Positions 48,461-58,853 of a stretch of DNA of 64,000 bases are shown one piece after another. The notes below the pieces were generated by a model, which saw nothing but the letters and a program-made list of their open reading frames with translations, was not told the origin of the DNA and did no database searches. Source of the stretch: Trichoplax sp. H2 (taxonomy: Eukaryota; Placozoa; Uniplacotomia; Trichoplacea); contig NOWV01000162.1 of NCBI GenBank assembly GCA_003344405.1, forward strand, positions 62,001-126,000. Direction: 5' to 3'. The translations under genes and the position numbers were made by a program. Within the stretch, counting starts at the first letter, position 1; every line of letters starts with the position of its first letter.

Positions 48461-50417
48461 CTATTCCAATTGATGATTAATTATCTTATTGTTTCGTTTT
48501 ATCCTAGAAGTAGCGTTTTCAACAGATGTAGTCAGTCGGTCCAATTTACTGTTTTGAATATCAGATTCTGTGCCTAAACAAGTAGCTATATCTTTAATTT
48601 CACCTAGTAAGTTACCAAGTACACGAGCTTCTCCTCTCTGGTCCGAGCTCTAAAGCAATATACAATAAAGGTTTACGTTTGCTCATCATATAACATGAGG
48701 AAAGGAATGACAGAAACAACCGAAAAGGCACGCGCTAGCAATAAAGACTGATTACTACAACACAGAATTATTCGTAAGCGAAAAATCTGTGGAAAATAGA
48801 ATGCTGGTAGCAACAGTATCGTAAGCAATGATGAGCACATCAATAAAGATAATTAATGTAGTTTTTTGCAAATTATCAACACCTCTTTAAAGGTACAGTA
48901 AGGGAATAATTAAAGTATCATTAAAGCTACTGAACTTTTATTAACAGTAAATTTAAAATTTGTATGCAATATTGTATAAGCACTATGGTATAAAGTATTG
49001 ATTATCATTAAAATGAATAAATCTTGATGTGGATCACTGAATTACAAATGATTAGCCTTAACTCAGATATAGTCCATTTAGTATACGGATATATCCAAAT
49101 TAATCTCTTCTATACATCAGTAAAATTGCAGTATGTGTAATAGAAGTACGCCTACGAGTACTGTAGGTGGACATCCCACAGTATTTTAGATCATGTAGAA
49201 AGTAGGGTGCTCGTACACAATAAAAGTCAAATCATCAGAAATGGATATGGCTATTAAAAAATTATAAAAAGTATTTCTATTAACACGTTAGTGAATCATT
49301 CTACCCAAGGTAAATTACTCATACACTTTCTATTGTAACTACATCATTAGATATAGTATCCATCGATGCAATCTATATTAACGAAATCTACGCGTACAGT
49401 ACAACATTGAAAGCTGTTCCTAGCAGCTCGTTCCATCATAACCTTGCATGAATTACAGCATAATTAAAATATAATCTTTACAATATTGAATTATATACTC
49501 ACCGACAAGACTTGTTGGTTGTGAATACCTTGTAGAAAACTCGAGTTGACAAGGTTTTCACGAATCGGAATCGATGGTGATTTTTTACGAATATTGGCTA
49601 CGATATTTGGCATATGCGCAGACATCAACTCAGCTTCAACTAATTCACCATTCGATACGTGCAATGAAAAGATTAATCTCCATAAATTAATACGTTGTAT
49701 GTTATCTAGTTGTGAAAAGAGTATTTCAACCGTTTTGCTCGCAGTTTTATCTAGATCTATAGTGATTCTGTCTTGTAGAATACTTGAAACACCTTTACAA
49801 TACGTCTGATTATTGTCACTCTTGTAAAGAACAGCAATTTGGACGCAGTTAGATAACCGTTTGGTGTTGTCTTCAGTTACAATCCTGTCCTGCCTCGATC
49901 GTATAGGAAGCCAGGTAAAATATTCCAAGATCCTTTCAGAAATGGTAATTTTACTATGAACTTGGTCCGATTTGACACTCATTTGATCAATTTGTTCTCC
50001 TTGTTTTTCTAGTAGTTGTGCAGAAATATTCATATTATCACGTATTTCTTGTACAGTAGATAAGATTGCTCGACTGTCATGACCAACGTCATTATCGTCA
50101 GTTAATGTCGATTGGATTTTTTCTTCAAAAAAATGCAGAATAACATTCAACACCTGATGAAAGTTATCGAAAGATCCAAACCATAATTTTCTACCATGAT
50201 TACATTGAACACATATGACTGGGAATATAAAATACGAGAAACTATGATGGATAGAAGATATCTGATTGAAATCGATGCCACTTTCATCCAGCCTGTCAGT
50301 TTGTTGTTGTGGCTGCCAGAGTAAAGAATCGATGTTAATCGTTAATAGAATCTTGAACCATTTCTTATTTGAAGTATTATAGTAACAACCGTTGACCTGT
50401 ATAACTTGCTTTTCCAT
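48461..50417 (-). CDS. SNAP47: SNAP47-type SNARE protein
   Basis: SNAP-25 family SNARE with two SNARE helices and no membrane anchor, acting in vesicle fusion. Exon 1 (50417-49503) starts MEKQVIQVNGCYYNTSNKKW and has a PH-like N-terminal module (SYFIFPVICVQCNHGRKLWF, then FHQVLNVILHFFEEKI). The Qb SNARE helix follows: ILSTVQEIRDNMNISAQLLE and KQGEQIDQMSVKSDQVHSK, with the zero-layer Gln in KQGEQ. The conserved WLPIR segment and a second beta-rich domain come next. Exon 2 (48649-48461) codes the Qc helix GEARVLGNLLGEIKDIATCL and IQNSKLDRLTTSVENATSRI, ending NNKIINHQLE. It has about 370 residues. No palmitoylation Cys cluster is present, as expected for SNAP47. The 840-base intron shows nothing recognisable. 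An upstream in-frame TTG codon adds six residues but is not needed as start. Confidence 0.9.
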
Positions 50418-50605
50418 CTTGCATGTTGTGTGCAATCAGAAAGATTCGATTCTATACTATTGGAATCCTGCGGCTTGGCCTTCATTACCAGTGGCCCAAG
50501 ATTGCAAGATGATGATCGGAATCGAATCCACCATGATGAAAACAGTTGAAATGACAACAGACTTCTGTACGTCTGTCTATCTATGACGCACATCACTTTA
50601 AGCCC

Positions 50606-50626
50606 AGTGTACACTGTACAGTACAT
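50606..50626. repeat. SNAP47: Palindromic TGTACAC/TGTACAGT site at the SNAP47 promoter side
   Basis: The string GTGTACACTGTACAGTACA is a run of overlapping self-complementary words about 190 bp upstream of the SNAP47 start codon. It belongs to the same family as the other promoter-side clusters. Confidence 0.6.
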
Positions 50627-50821
50627 AATAATGTCACTGACAGTCATCCACTTCCTAGACTCCAGTATGATATTTCCAATGTTCAACTATGACATTATTT
50701 TTGCTCACACTTTACAATAACATACCGTACTGTATACTGGTACAGATAGAGTATGGGCCCAAGGGCAGCCATTGCAGTTGCAGCTCAAGAAAGCCAACAT
50801 GAATCATGCTTGGATTGATAG

Positions 50822-51440
50822 ACCATAATCCAGCTTAAACTTTTTCGACTCCAAATTAGGACTAATAATTTAATTAACTAATACAGTAAGCAACTACTAT
50901 GATGTCTCTCCTTTACTGTGTACGTAATCCTTGATTGCGGTAAGTGTTTACCGTAGTCAAAAACACGATGCGAACATGATACGATTTTGACGCAGCTTAC
51001 GAAAAGCGATCGAGGAAAGCAAAGTATGAAAGGTGGCCTAGAGTTAAAGAAGGACAGTTGTCGTAATACAAGAGCGCTTATGAATCACATAATCTAGCTC
51101 CAAGAAGCCAAGCTGGGACTACCTCTAGTAGTAATATATTGTATATGTTATATAACCAACTAATGACAGTGGCAAACTCTCAGGAGTCGCTGATGGAAGC
51201 ACAGACTTTGGAGAATTTCCTCTTAGAAGTCCCTACGACATAAGATGAGCGCTGTGATAACATAAGAAAAGTGATCCCATATGCGTATAATATAATGTAA
51301 TATATGAACTATTAAGGGGGCCGAGCGAGTTGAAGGATATTCGCAGTTGTTGCGCACAAGAAAGCGCTCATCAATTATAATATGATCTGGCTTTAAGGCT
51401 TGAGCCAAACTGGAGCTACCACTAGTAAATTAAGTTAATC
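50822..51440. repeat. Three-copy degenerate repeat
   Basis: The block CATAATCCAGCTTAAAC...CCAAATTAGGACTA (50824) recurs as CATAATCTAGCTCCAAG...CAAGCTGGGACTACCTCTAG (51089) and as TATGATCTGGCTTTAAG...AAACTGGAGCTACCACTAG (51379). Spacing is about 265 and 290 bases. CAAGAGCGCTTATGAATCA and CAAGAAAGCGCTCATCAATT also recur. Divergence is high, so the repeat is old. Confidence 0.5.
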
Positions 51441-51858
51441 AATATTGATCCCAAGTTTCTCTTTAGTACTGCAGTTAGTCCCGATAAAAGGGTTTATCGT
51501 AGTCATAATATGATAGAAGAGCTTTGACGATTCAAGAAAAGACATCATATAGTAAATAAGCTACTGTATAAGGGAAGCCGAAAGTTTGAAGAGCTGTAAC
51601 GTCAGCTCAAATCGTTGGCAAAGTAATGTTACTGTTTCAGCTTTTCGCCGCGATTTTCTGCTTATTTTACTATATTATAAACAAATTTCTAGAGAGCATT
51701 GCAGAGATATCGCCGGCCGTGCGTGGCATCGGAAACTGCTAATTACTATTACTTTTGAAGTACAGTAGTGATCGTATTTAGAGCTATGGGAAAATATCGT
51801 TCTACGGCCTTACAAATGGACAAGTCACTTACTGCAGTGTTATAAACATTGCAATCTT

Positions 51859-51902
51859 CCATGGACCACTAGAAGAAAACCGCATCCTTCTAGTGGTCCA
51901 TA
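51859..51902. repeat. Short perfect hairpin related to the MITE ends
   Basis: ATGGACCACTAGAAG (51861-51875) pairs perfectly with CTTCTAGTGGTCCAT (51887-51901): a 15-bp stem with an 11-base loop. The arm with its flank, CCATGGACCACTAGAAGAAA, differs in only one or two bases from the inverse of the right MITE end (CCATGGACTACTAGAAGAAG). Confidence 0.8.
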
Positions 51903-53265
51903 AATCTGCTTTTGTTATAGGATGAGGCAATATAAATAGCATGCTAAAATAAAAGAGGTAGAAAATTCTGATCAGTTTTATCTTATAAGGAACTGTTTAT
52001 TTTTAAAACTCTTTTCCCAGCAAATACTACTGAATCAGCTGAATAGGAAGTTGATATACATATGTACATATAGTTGACAGAAACTAATACTAATGTGAAT
52101 ACTGCTAGAGGGACTACTCAAGAAGAGAAACTACGAAAGAGGAACGGGACATACAGTAACTATTTTGGAAAGCACCGATTTTAAGAACACTATATAGTAC
52201 TGTACTGTGACCATACTCAGTTTCGAGTGATCTTGTCAACTAAAACTACTTGCAATTCCTCGCAGCCCGCAGTATTATTTTTGTTATTCTTTAGCTTTAA
52301 TCCTTTTTTATAGCTAACTGATTTAATTGGATATTGCAATGGATTAAGTGAATGAAATTATTTTCCCTACATTCTTCACTCACTTGCGACCTAGAAATGG
52401 TTGAGCATTGATATTACAGTGCGCAGTATTGAGATTTTTTCTTTGTGTAACGACACCTTTTCACTTTGCAGGAGTGATGGCCGGAATTAGAGAGGATGAT
52501 GGATTAATATTTGCACAATAAAAGTGCATCACTTTACGAATTTAGGCGACTATTAATGAGAGCCTTACTATGAAAAGGGTTGAAAACATTTTACTGATAC
52601 CTGTAGATGCTGATCAGAGAGATATTTTATCATGGTAAAAGGCAGCCCTCCAGCCTCTACGGTTAGAACAACCGATCATGAAACTCCTCCAGCATAAAAT
52701 GACAGCATTTAACGGCGATACTGTTTAGGAACTTTGGTATTTTAATTTAACTTACTGTAAATAAAAGAAGTGCCCATCTACAGTACTGTCGTCTGTGCTA
52801 CCATCGAGGTGCGAAAGGAAATCCTCCAACCCCCATGGTTAATACAGCAATTTACAAGACGACTCTGCGCCAGGCAATTTATAGAATTGGAATTTTTTTA
52901 TACCTACTACCGTTTATGGTAATCCATCATTTCCTTATTTACTACAGAAACAGTAGTGGATTAGTAAATATACTATAGTATTAGAAGTAATATTAAAATC
53001 GGCTTAATTTAGTTTATACGTACATACAGGTATTCTGACAGCTGGCTGACAGTGACATACTGAAATACTGTAAAGCCAACCATCACGATTAGGGTGGTAG
53101 CTAAAATGAAATATGGTATAGTGCAGATACGTAAATGATAAAATCAATTGCACGTTGCATAAATTAAACCCTGTCCTGGTGCAATATATCATAACTAGAA
53201 TAATTAATATTGTATTTTTTTATGCCAGCCACCTACCTTGACAACTGCTCGCTCATATACCGTAG

Positions 53266-54598
53266 CAACAACACTATCGTACCTTTACTGGCTTGCCAAG
53301 ATTGTCTGATTGTATCTTTGTGGTGACCTTCGTATCTTTATGCGTATTCATCAGATATAATATTTTGAAAAAATTCGATCCTTTTATGGCCAGGACAAAT
53401 CCTCGTAATACTGTTTCAAGCACACATCACGATGAGGTTAATGCCAATTCAAATAAAGTCTTGATGCCGGTTTCTGATCATGGCCCCAATTCACCTGCAG
53501 TTTCGTACTGGGGCCGATTTACGTTATTCAATCAATTTAGGCTTTTGGAAAATTTTAATTTATTGCGATGCTTATCCGTAATCGAGGTGAAATTCAATCG
53601 CCACACTTATAGAAGTGTTGATGAATTAATACTAGTTCAAAGGCAACCTTTACATGAAGAAAACAAGATTGTTATGCCTGTGTTGCCTAATCAGCAAGCA
53701 ATTCAAGAGCAGAGTATGTGCAATGCCATTACAGATCATGAGAATACATATCCAGTTGGACAAGAAGAGAATGATCAAGTGAATCGAATGAACGCGAATA
53801 GTGAACGAAAAGGAACTGTGCTGGATAAATCGGCTCAATCTGCAGACTTACCATTATCATTCAATTCGATGATAGATGATAATCGAGATTGGCCTTATTT
53901 GACCGACGAATGTACTTGCATGTTACTTCGAATTCCACTACATCAAAGAAATAAAAATGGAGCCACTTATCACTCTAGATATTGCCCTTACAATAGAAAC
54001 ATTCGCAAAAACACTGAACGCAAATTAACCGTTCGAACCTATCTTAAATCTGCACTTAGGTTTATATGTATGATTACTTCAACGAGTATCTTGTTGGCAA
54101 TGCTGTTTTACATCTTGGTCATCCTTTGCTACCTGAGTGAGCAAGGTGAGTCTATGACTGTATGCTATCATTGATAATGAATTCATATATAATCTTAGTA
54201 ACTTTTGACCAATGCAAAGTTTTTTGGTGCACGTTCTCTACAGATTTATATGATGGCAGAGATGATGTCAACGTTGTCTTACCTTCAATTGTTGCAATAA
54301 TTTGTGGTATGTGCAGTTTCAATTCTATTTAAAAATTCATTGCTTAGCCTAGGCAATGTTGCAATGATCAATTTTCGATATAATACATAATATAGTATAC
54401 TTGCTAGATGATTTCGTGATTTTTATAATAGTGCACATACTTTACCCACTTGTGTACTTGCTGTAGTCAATTTCCATCCATTTATTTATTACTGATTGAT
54501 CTGGTAGACATTATTGGATATTCTGGGTCTGCTGCCCTGGCAAGCCTATTTGTCTGTATTGGATGTTTATTCCTATGGATCATTTCAGGCAACGACAG
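53266..54598 (+). CDS. Unrecognised multi-pass membrane protein (partial gene model)
   Basis: A long open exon (about 53266-54145) reads a first hydrophobic helix CIFVVTFVSLCVFIRYNI, then a hydrophilic region of about 200 residues (MARTNPRNTVSSTHHDEVNA is at the first ATG, 53386). It includes a Cys/His cluster, CTCMLLRIPLHQRN then YHSRYCPYN. A second helix, FICMITSTSILLAMLFYILV with ILCYLSEQ, follows. A good donor (AAG before GTGAGT) leads to an exon at about 54242-54306, LYDGRDDVNVVLPSIVAIIC. The next exon at about 54471 gives QFPSIYLLLIDLVDIIGYSG and ALASLFVCIGCLFLWIISGN, up to a donor near 54598. At least four membrane segments are likely. I recognise no family. The true start (ATG 53386 or an upstream exon) and the 3' end are not resolved. 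Confidence 0.6.
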
Positions 54599-56873
54599 GT
54601 CTTTACTTACCATTGAATCACGCAACTATCATCCTTTCATGCTATCTTGTTAATATATGACATCTCAGTAGAATATCTACGATAGGACTAGGTGGTTTAC
54701 AATAGCATTAGGTTATAAATAAATATGCTACTTGATAGTAATGAAGATCAACAAAGTACTTTATCCAGTCATGTCAAAACATTTGATAGGGCACTGGATG
54801 ACGAGCCATAGACTGCTAGACCAGTGCTGTTTCTTGCAGCCCATGGACGAATTAAGCTGACTCTAATCTACTTAGATTTTACTAATGAACATATTGCAAG
54901 AACGTAAATTATAGTTTTGCTCATGTTCTTGCTATTTGCTACGATATTGCGGCAAGCATTAAGATGCATCAATGGGCTTATTATTATTATTTGCCCTAAC
55001 GTGATTTCTTGCTCTAGTAAGAGTACAGTATGCCATTCACTATGCAACACAGCATTGGCTAGGTTGTGACAAAATAGGTGCTTCATTTGTATTATTGCAG
55101 TATTTGCATCTTGATAATAGTACATGCATAAATCGGCAATTTGCTAATGCGCGTATGTTTATTACTCATATTCAATAAACATATTGCAGACTTCTTAATT
55201 ATTAATATGCCGTTTTACTTACATTGGTCAAGGCAGTCCAAAGTCAATAATTTAAAGCTTCGCTCTTGATATGATTTATCCTCTGAGAGAAATGCTATTG
55301 GTTTGGTTACCATCCATTCGATGACGGGCTTAGAAAGTGAATACTAAATAACGACATTTAACCGATGATCCAATTGATTTGTTGTTCGATATACAAAAAT
55401 TAACAGCTATTTTCGGTATTTAAAATGCCTTCTAAAACATTGGTATTAAACCAGGTATTATATTGTCGCTGATTAAGTACGGGACTGGATTATTCGTTAC
55501 AAAAATCTTGACCCAAAATTTTGCTAAAAAGCTAACATTTTGGATGAACAATGTAATAAATATTTCATGAGACTAAGTCGAAGGTCTTAAATTGTAAGCA
55601 GAATGCATTTGCTACCATTTTATGATTACAGTATTGCAGATCGATTCCAAAAACATATCTTAATTCTTATACTGTACAATTCAGCTTTAGGATTTTGATG
55701 AATTCTACTTAACAGTTCATATTCATAACTTGAAGTATTACATTATCGACCTTAAGAATACTAAGAAATTATTGGTACAAAATCGTCATAAATTGTAAAG
55801 ACGTAAGAATATAAGCTCATCGTATCAACTTTCTTAGTTACAGCTTCTGTAAAACATTAAGAGAAAACGATATAAATGCGACAAATACTAAAATTATGAT
55901 TGCTATAACAACTCTATACATTACATCTCTACGCTAATAAAGTCGAATACTTTTGTATTTGGGTTTTGCTGCGAAGTAGCAAGAATTAACTAACTACGAA
56001 TAAATCGTAGTATGACTCTTTTGTTATCTAAATTAATTATCCAGTATTGTAGTCGATTTCAGAAGATAGTACAACGGACGCAAGCAAATATAATTTCGAT
56101 TATTTTGACTTTTGCCAATAGTTTATTGAGAGTTAACTTGATCGGCAGTAGGTAGATTTGATTACACGTGTCTAAAAGTAGTCTTTTAACTAGATTGTAC
56201 AGTATATCTAGCAGATCAATAATGATTCGGAATTGGTTACAATAAGTAAAAATGATTCAACACGTACATTTGTATTAGTTCTGTTCCATCCTTTGACAAG
56301 AATCTTTTACGTCAATTTTTTACTCATCTTTAAGTATATGTGCGTAATGGAACAGTTAGATCTAGGCTACAATAATATGATGTTAAAATTTGCAATTACA
56401 GTTCAGTAAGTATTTACCCAAAGGAATACAAAACATGTACTGTAAGGGTAAAATAGATGATATATTATTATACATTTGTTTGTACGATTGTACTGTTAAA
56501 GTAGGAAAATTGTAGGGGATCAAGGAATATATACTACATGACAACTGGTTACTAATGGAAGATGTTTAAAACTAGTTGTGGTAAAACTCACTGCTATTTG
56601 TCTAATATACATAGACAATTCCAATATTGCACGTATGAAATTTCTCCGGTGAGAGACGCGTCTCGTAAAAGTATAACTTATCGATAAAATAGGATAAAGC
56701 AATATATTTTTACATGATGATTGAAGATAGATTAAAGCATCACTGACATGTATGCATGCCAATTAATTATGCATCATCAGTACTTATCATCATTGAATGA
56801 TTGAATTGCATGGTACAGAAAGAACAACAGGATCAGGTCATCTCCATTTCCCAAAGTTCATTACAAGTTGATT
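54599..56873. other. Gap between the membrane-protein gene and PYM1
   Basis: About 2.3 kb, AT-rich. The last exon or exons and 3' UTR of the membrane-protein gene should lie in its left part but could not be identified. AATGAACATATTGCA (54886) recurs as AATAAACATATTGCA (55174), about 290 bases apart. A minus-strand ATG frame at 54868-55125 has no recognisable domain. Nothing else seen. Confidence 0.4.
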
Positions 56874-57422
56874 CTATAAGCCCGCTAATTCCTTCTGTAA
56901 TTGCGCTTTCTTGCTTACTTTAGCAGCTTGTTCCGCGTTGAGCTCTTTGATTTCACCACTGTCAAGCTTTTCCTGTAATTCTCTAATTTGGCGTAATTTT
57001 TTTTGAATATTTCTCTTCCTACTATCCGATAGTTGACTATGATCAGGCGTAGGTTTATTCCATTCGTCGGTGCTAGTAGGTTGATTTCCGATAGTGCATT
57101 TTTCTAACTTGTCGGCGGCATTTTGGACATTATCATGGCTTGCAGGGGAAGGCTGATTTTTCAACTGTTTCTTTAATTTTCGTTGTTCATTTTTCTTTTG
57201 AGCTTTACTCTTGGCTTTGGAAGATTCCGTTGTGTCTACAACTAGGCCTGGAGGCATGGATGAGCTCTGATTCTTAACTATCTTTTTACCAATACTTTCA
57301 TAGGTGGCCATTTCATCCTGTGGCACATAACCTTCTTTGACCTTTCGCTCTTTCCTCCAAGTGCCATCGGGTCTTTTCGTAGCCGGAATACTATATGCCG
57401 ATTTCTCATTACTCGTTGCCAT
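56874..57422 (-). CDS. PYM1: PYM1, partner of Y14 and Mago
   Basis: PYM1 (WIBG) binds the Mago-Y14 dimer and the 40S ribosome and removes exon junction complexes from translated mRNAs in the cytoplasm. It is an intronless 182-residue frame. The N-terminal Mago/Y14-binding block is SIPATKRPDGTWRKERKVKE with GYVPQDEMATYES. The middle is basic and low in complexity (SKAKSKAQKKNEQRKLKKQL). The C-terminal ribosome-binding helix is RKRNIQKKLRQIRELQEKLD with GEIKELNAEQAAKVSKKAQL, ending QKELAGL. Order and length match the family. It is the only intronless gene in the window, so a retrocopy origin is possible. However, the frame is intact with no visible poly(A) tract, and the gene lies divergently from CUL2. 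Confidence 0.95.
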   Translation of the reverse strand: MATSNEKSAYSIPATKRPDGTWRKERKVKEGYVPQDEMATYESIGKKIVKNQSSSMPPGLVVDTTESSKAKSKAQKKNEQRKLKKQLKNQPSPASHDNVQNAADKLEKCTIGNQPTSTDEWNKPTPDHSQLSDSRKRNIQKKLRQIRELQEKLDSGEIKELNAEQAAKVSKKAQLQKELAGL

Positions 57423-57932
57423 GATTCAAAATAAGCCTATTTCTACTCATCAAATGATATTATAAGAAGAAAAAGTGATAATGATCCTCTACTTGCTTGA
57501 GCTATGTTGATTTTCCAACCAATTTGCAGTTTGCAGGTGTTGGTTGAATGAGGGTTAAAATGCTTGAAGCCCAGTACAGTAGTTACACTGTGCAGTGTAC
57601 ACTGTACACTGTACGCGCGTACTGTACTCTACAGTGTACAGTACTATAGTTTCTTTTTTGACTGTACAGTACTGTAGTACAATACTATAACCATGAACGA
57701 GAGATCTCTCTCTAGTAGTGCTGGAATTCCTGGATCGAAATGAGCGATCGAGCGGCGATTTCTCGATTTCCAGTAGCCATGAAACTGTACCCAATACAGT
57801 ACTGTGTGTTGAAAGAGTCTTCAATGTCACATACAGTACAGACTGTATGTGCTAAGCACGTACTATAAAACTCCGTCAAAGCCGTAGAGGTAAGAAGAAG
57901 AACTAGAGTCCGAAAACTGCCTTCATGTTCAG

Positions 57933-58475
57933 AGCTGTTGAAACTGTACTACAGTACAGTATACTGTAGAGTCCAGTACGTTGTACTGTACTGTACAGTG
58001 TACAGTGTACAGTACCGGACCACCAGAAGGAGGCCCAAGTGGTCCGGATCTGTCCAGTGGTCCAAGCTGTTGAAACTGTACTACAGACAGTACAGTACAG
58101 TATTCCAGTTGTACACTAAATGTACAGTACTGGACTGGAATGCAAATTACACGGTCTACACTCTACAGTACTGTAGGCACGGACCGCCAGAAGGAGGCCT
58201 AAGTGGTCCAAGCTGTTGAAACTGTACAGTACAGTATTCCAGCTGTGTAGTACAGTACTGTACAGTTTCAACAGCTTGGACTACTGGACAGACCGATTAA
58301 GTGCCCATACGCAATTCCAGCAGGCATGGATCACCAGAAGGACGCCCAAGTAGTCCAAGGTCTGTCCAAGTGGTCCAAGCTGTAAAAACTGGTACAGTAC
58401 TGTCTACTGGACTGGAATGCAATTTCCTGCAGGCACGGACCACCAGAAGGACGTCCAAGTGGTCCATGGTCTAGT
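57933..58475. repeat. Four-unit tandem array of compound hairpins
   Basis: The units begin with AGCTGTTGAAACTGTA at 57933, 58065 and 58211 and with AGCTGTAAAAACTGGTA at 58378, so spacings are 132, 146 and 167 bases. Each carries TACAGTAC palindromes and a block GGACCACCAGAAGGAGGCCC...AAGTGGTCC (58018, 58184, 58328, 58438) whose ends, GGACCAC and GTGGTCC, are inverted repeats. GGACTGGAATGCAA is shared by units 2 and 4. Confidence 0.8.
58206..58281. repeat. Hairpin with 27-bp perfect arms
   Basis: The left arm, 58206-58232 (GTCCAAGCTGTTGAAACTGT and onward), is exactly reverse-complementary to the right arm, 58255-58281, with a 22-base loop. It lies in unit 3 of the tandem array. Confidence 0.9.
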
Positions 58476-58853
58476 CTCCACCGTCTGTCACAGTACTGTA
58501 GTAGTCCATGGTACAGTACAATGCACCCTACATCACCGCTGGGAATACTGCAGTATACTGTACGGAACAGCGGGCTGATCTTGTATGCAATCCCCTGCCC
58601 ATTTGTACACTGTACTGGTAAAGTGGATATTGCCCATTTCGTCTTGCTATGGGTAATGGAGTCTTGGCTGCCATCATAGTTACTCACTCAAAGCCTCATC
58701 ATCGCTTACCTAACTTACTGTTCATGTAATCTTACAAACAACATTTTCGTGCCTTCAACAATTCAAAAAGTGGAGAACAATATCGTAGTCAAGATTTCAA
58801 TTATTACTTCTATCTTAAGGCAATAACGCGGATTGTTGAGTAATCCAAGCAAA

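Larger units (their letters stand above)
50418..53265. repeat. Repeat-rich gap between SNAP47 and the membrane-protein gene
   Basis: About 2.8 kb with no convincing exon. It holds a palindrome (50606-50626), a three-copy degenerate repeat between about 50822 and 51440, a short perfect hairpin related to the MITE (51859-51902) and a weak duplication near 52640-52700 versus 52810-52870 (CCTCCAGC... / CCTCCAAC...). The SNAP47 promoter lies at the left end. Confidence 0.6.
57423..58853. repeat. Palindrome-dense divergent gap between PYM1 and CUL2
   Basis: About 1.4 kb with the highest density of TACAGTAC/TACTGTAC words in the window (57573-57680, 57945-58015, 58080-58130, 58160-58175, 58220-58270, 58390-58405, 58485-58565), plus a four-unit tandem array. 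Several open frames of 90-118 codons cross it on both strands. They are made from the repeats and resemble no protein. Both promoters must lie in or next to it. Confidence 0.75.

Noticed and set aside
54868-55125. 85-codon minus-strand ATG frame
   Set aside because: No signal peptide, domain or repeat pattern was recognised, and one frame of this length is expected by chance in 64 kb.
57933-58475. CRISPR-like array because of regular repeats
   Set aside because: Units are 130-170 bases with internal palindromes and no unique short spacers, in a eukaryotic intron-bearing genome.
57555-58687. Open frames of 91-118 codons on both strands near PYM1
   Set aside because: They are built from tandem TACAGTAC palindromes, whose Tyr-Cys-Thr-Val-Gln pattern appears in every frame, so they are compositional artefacts.
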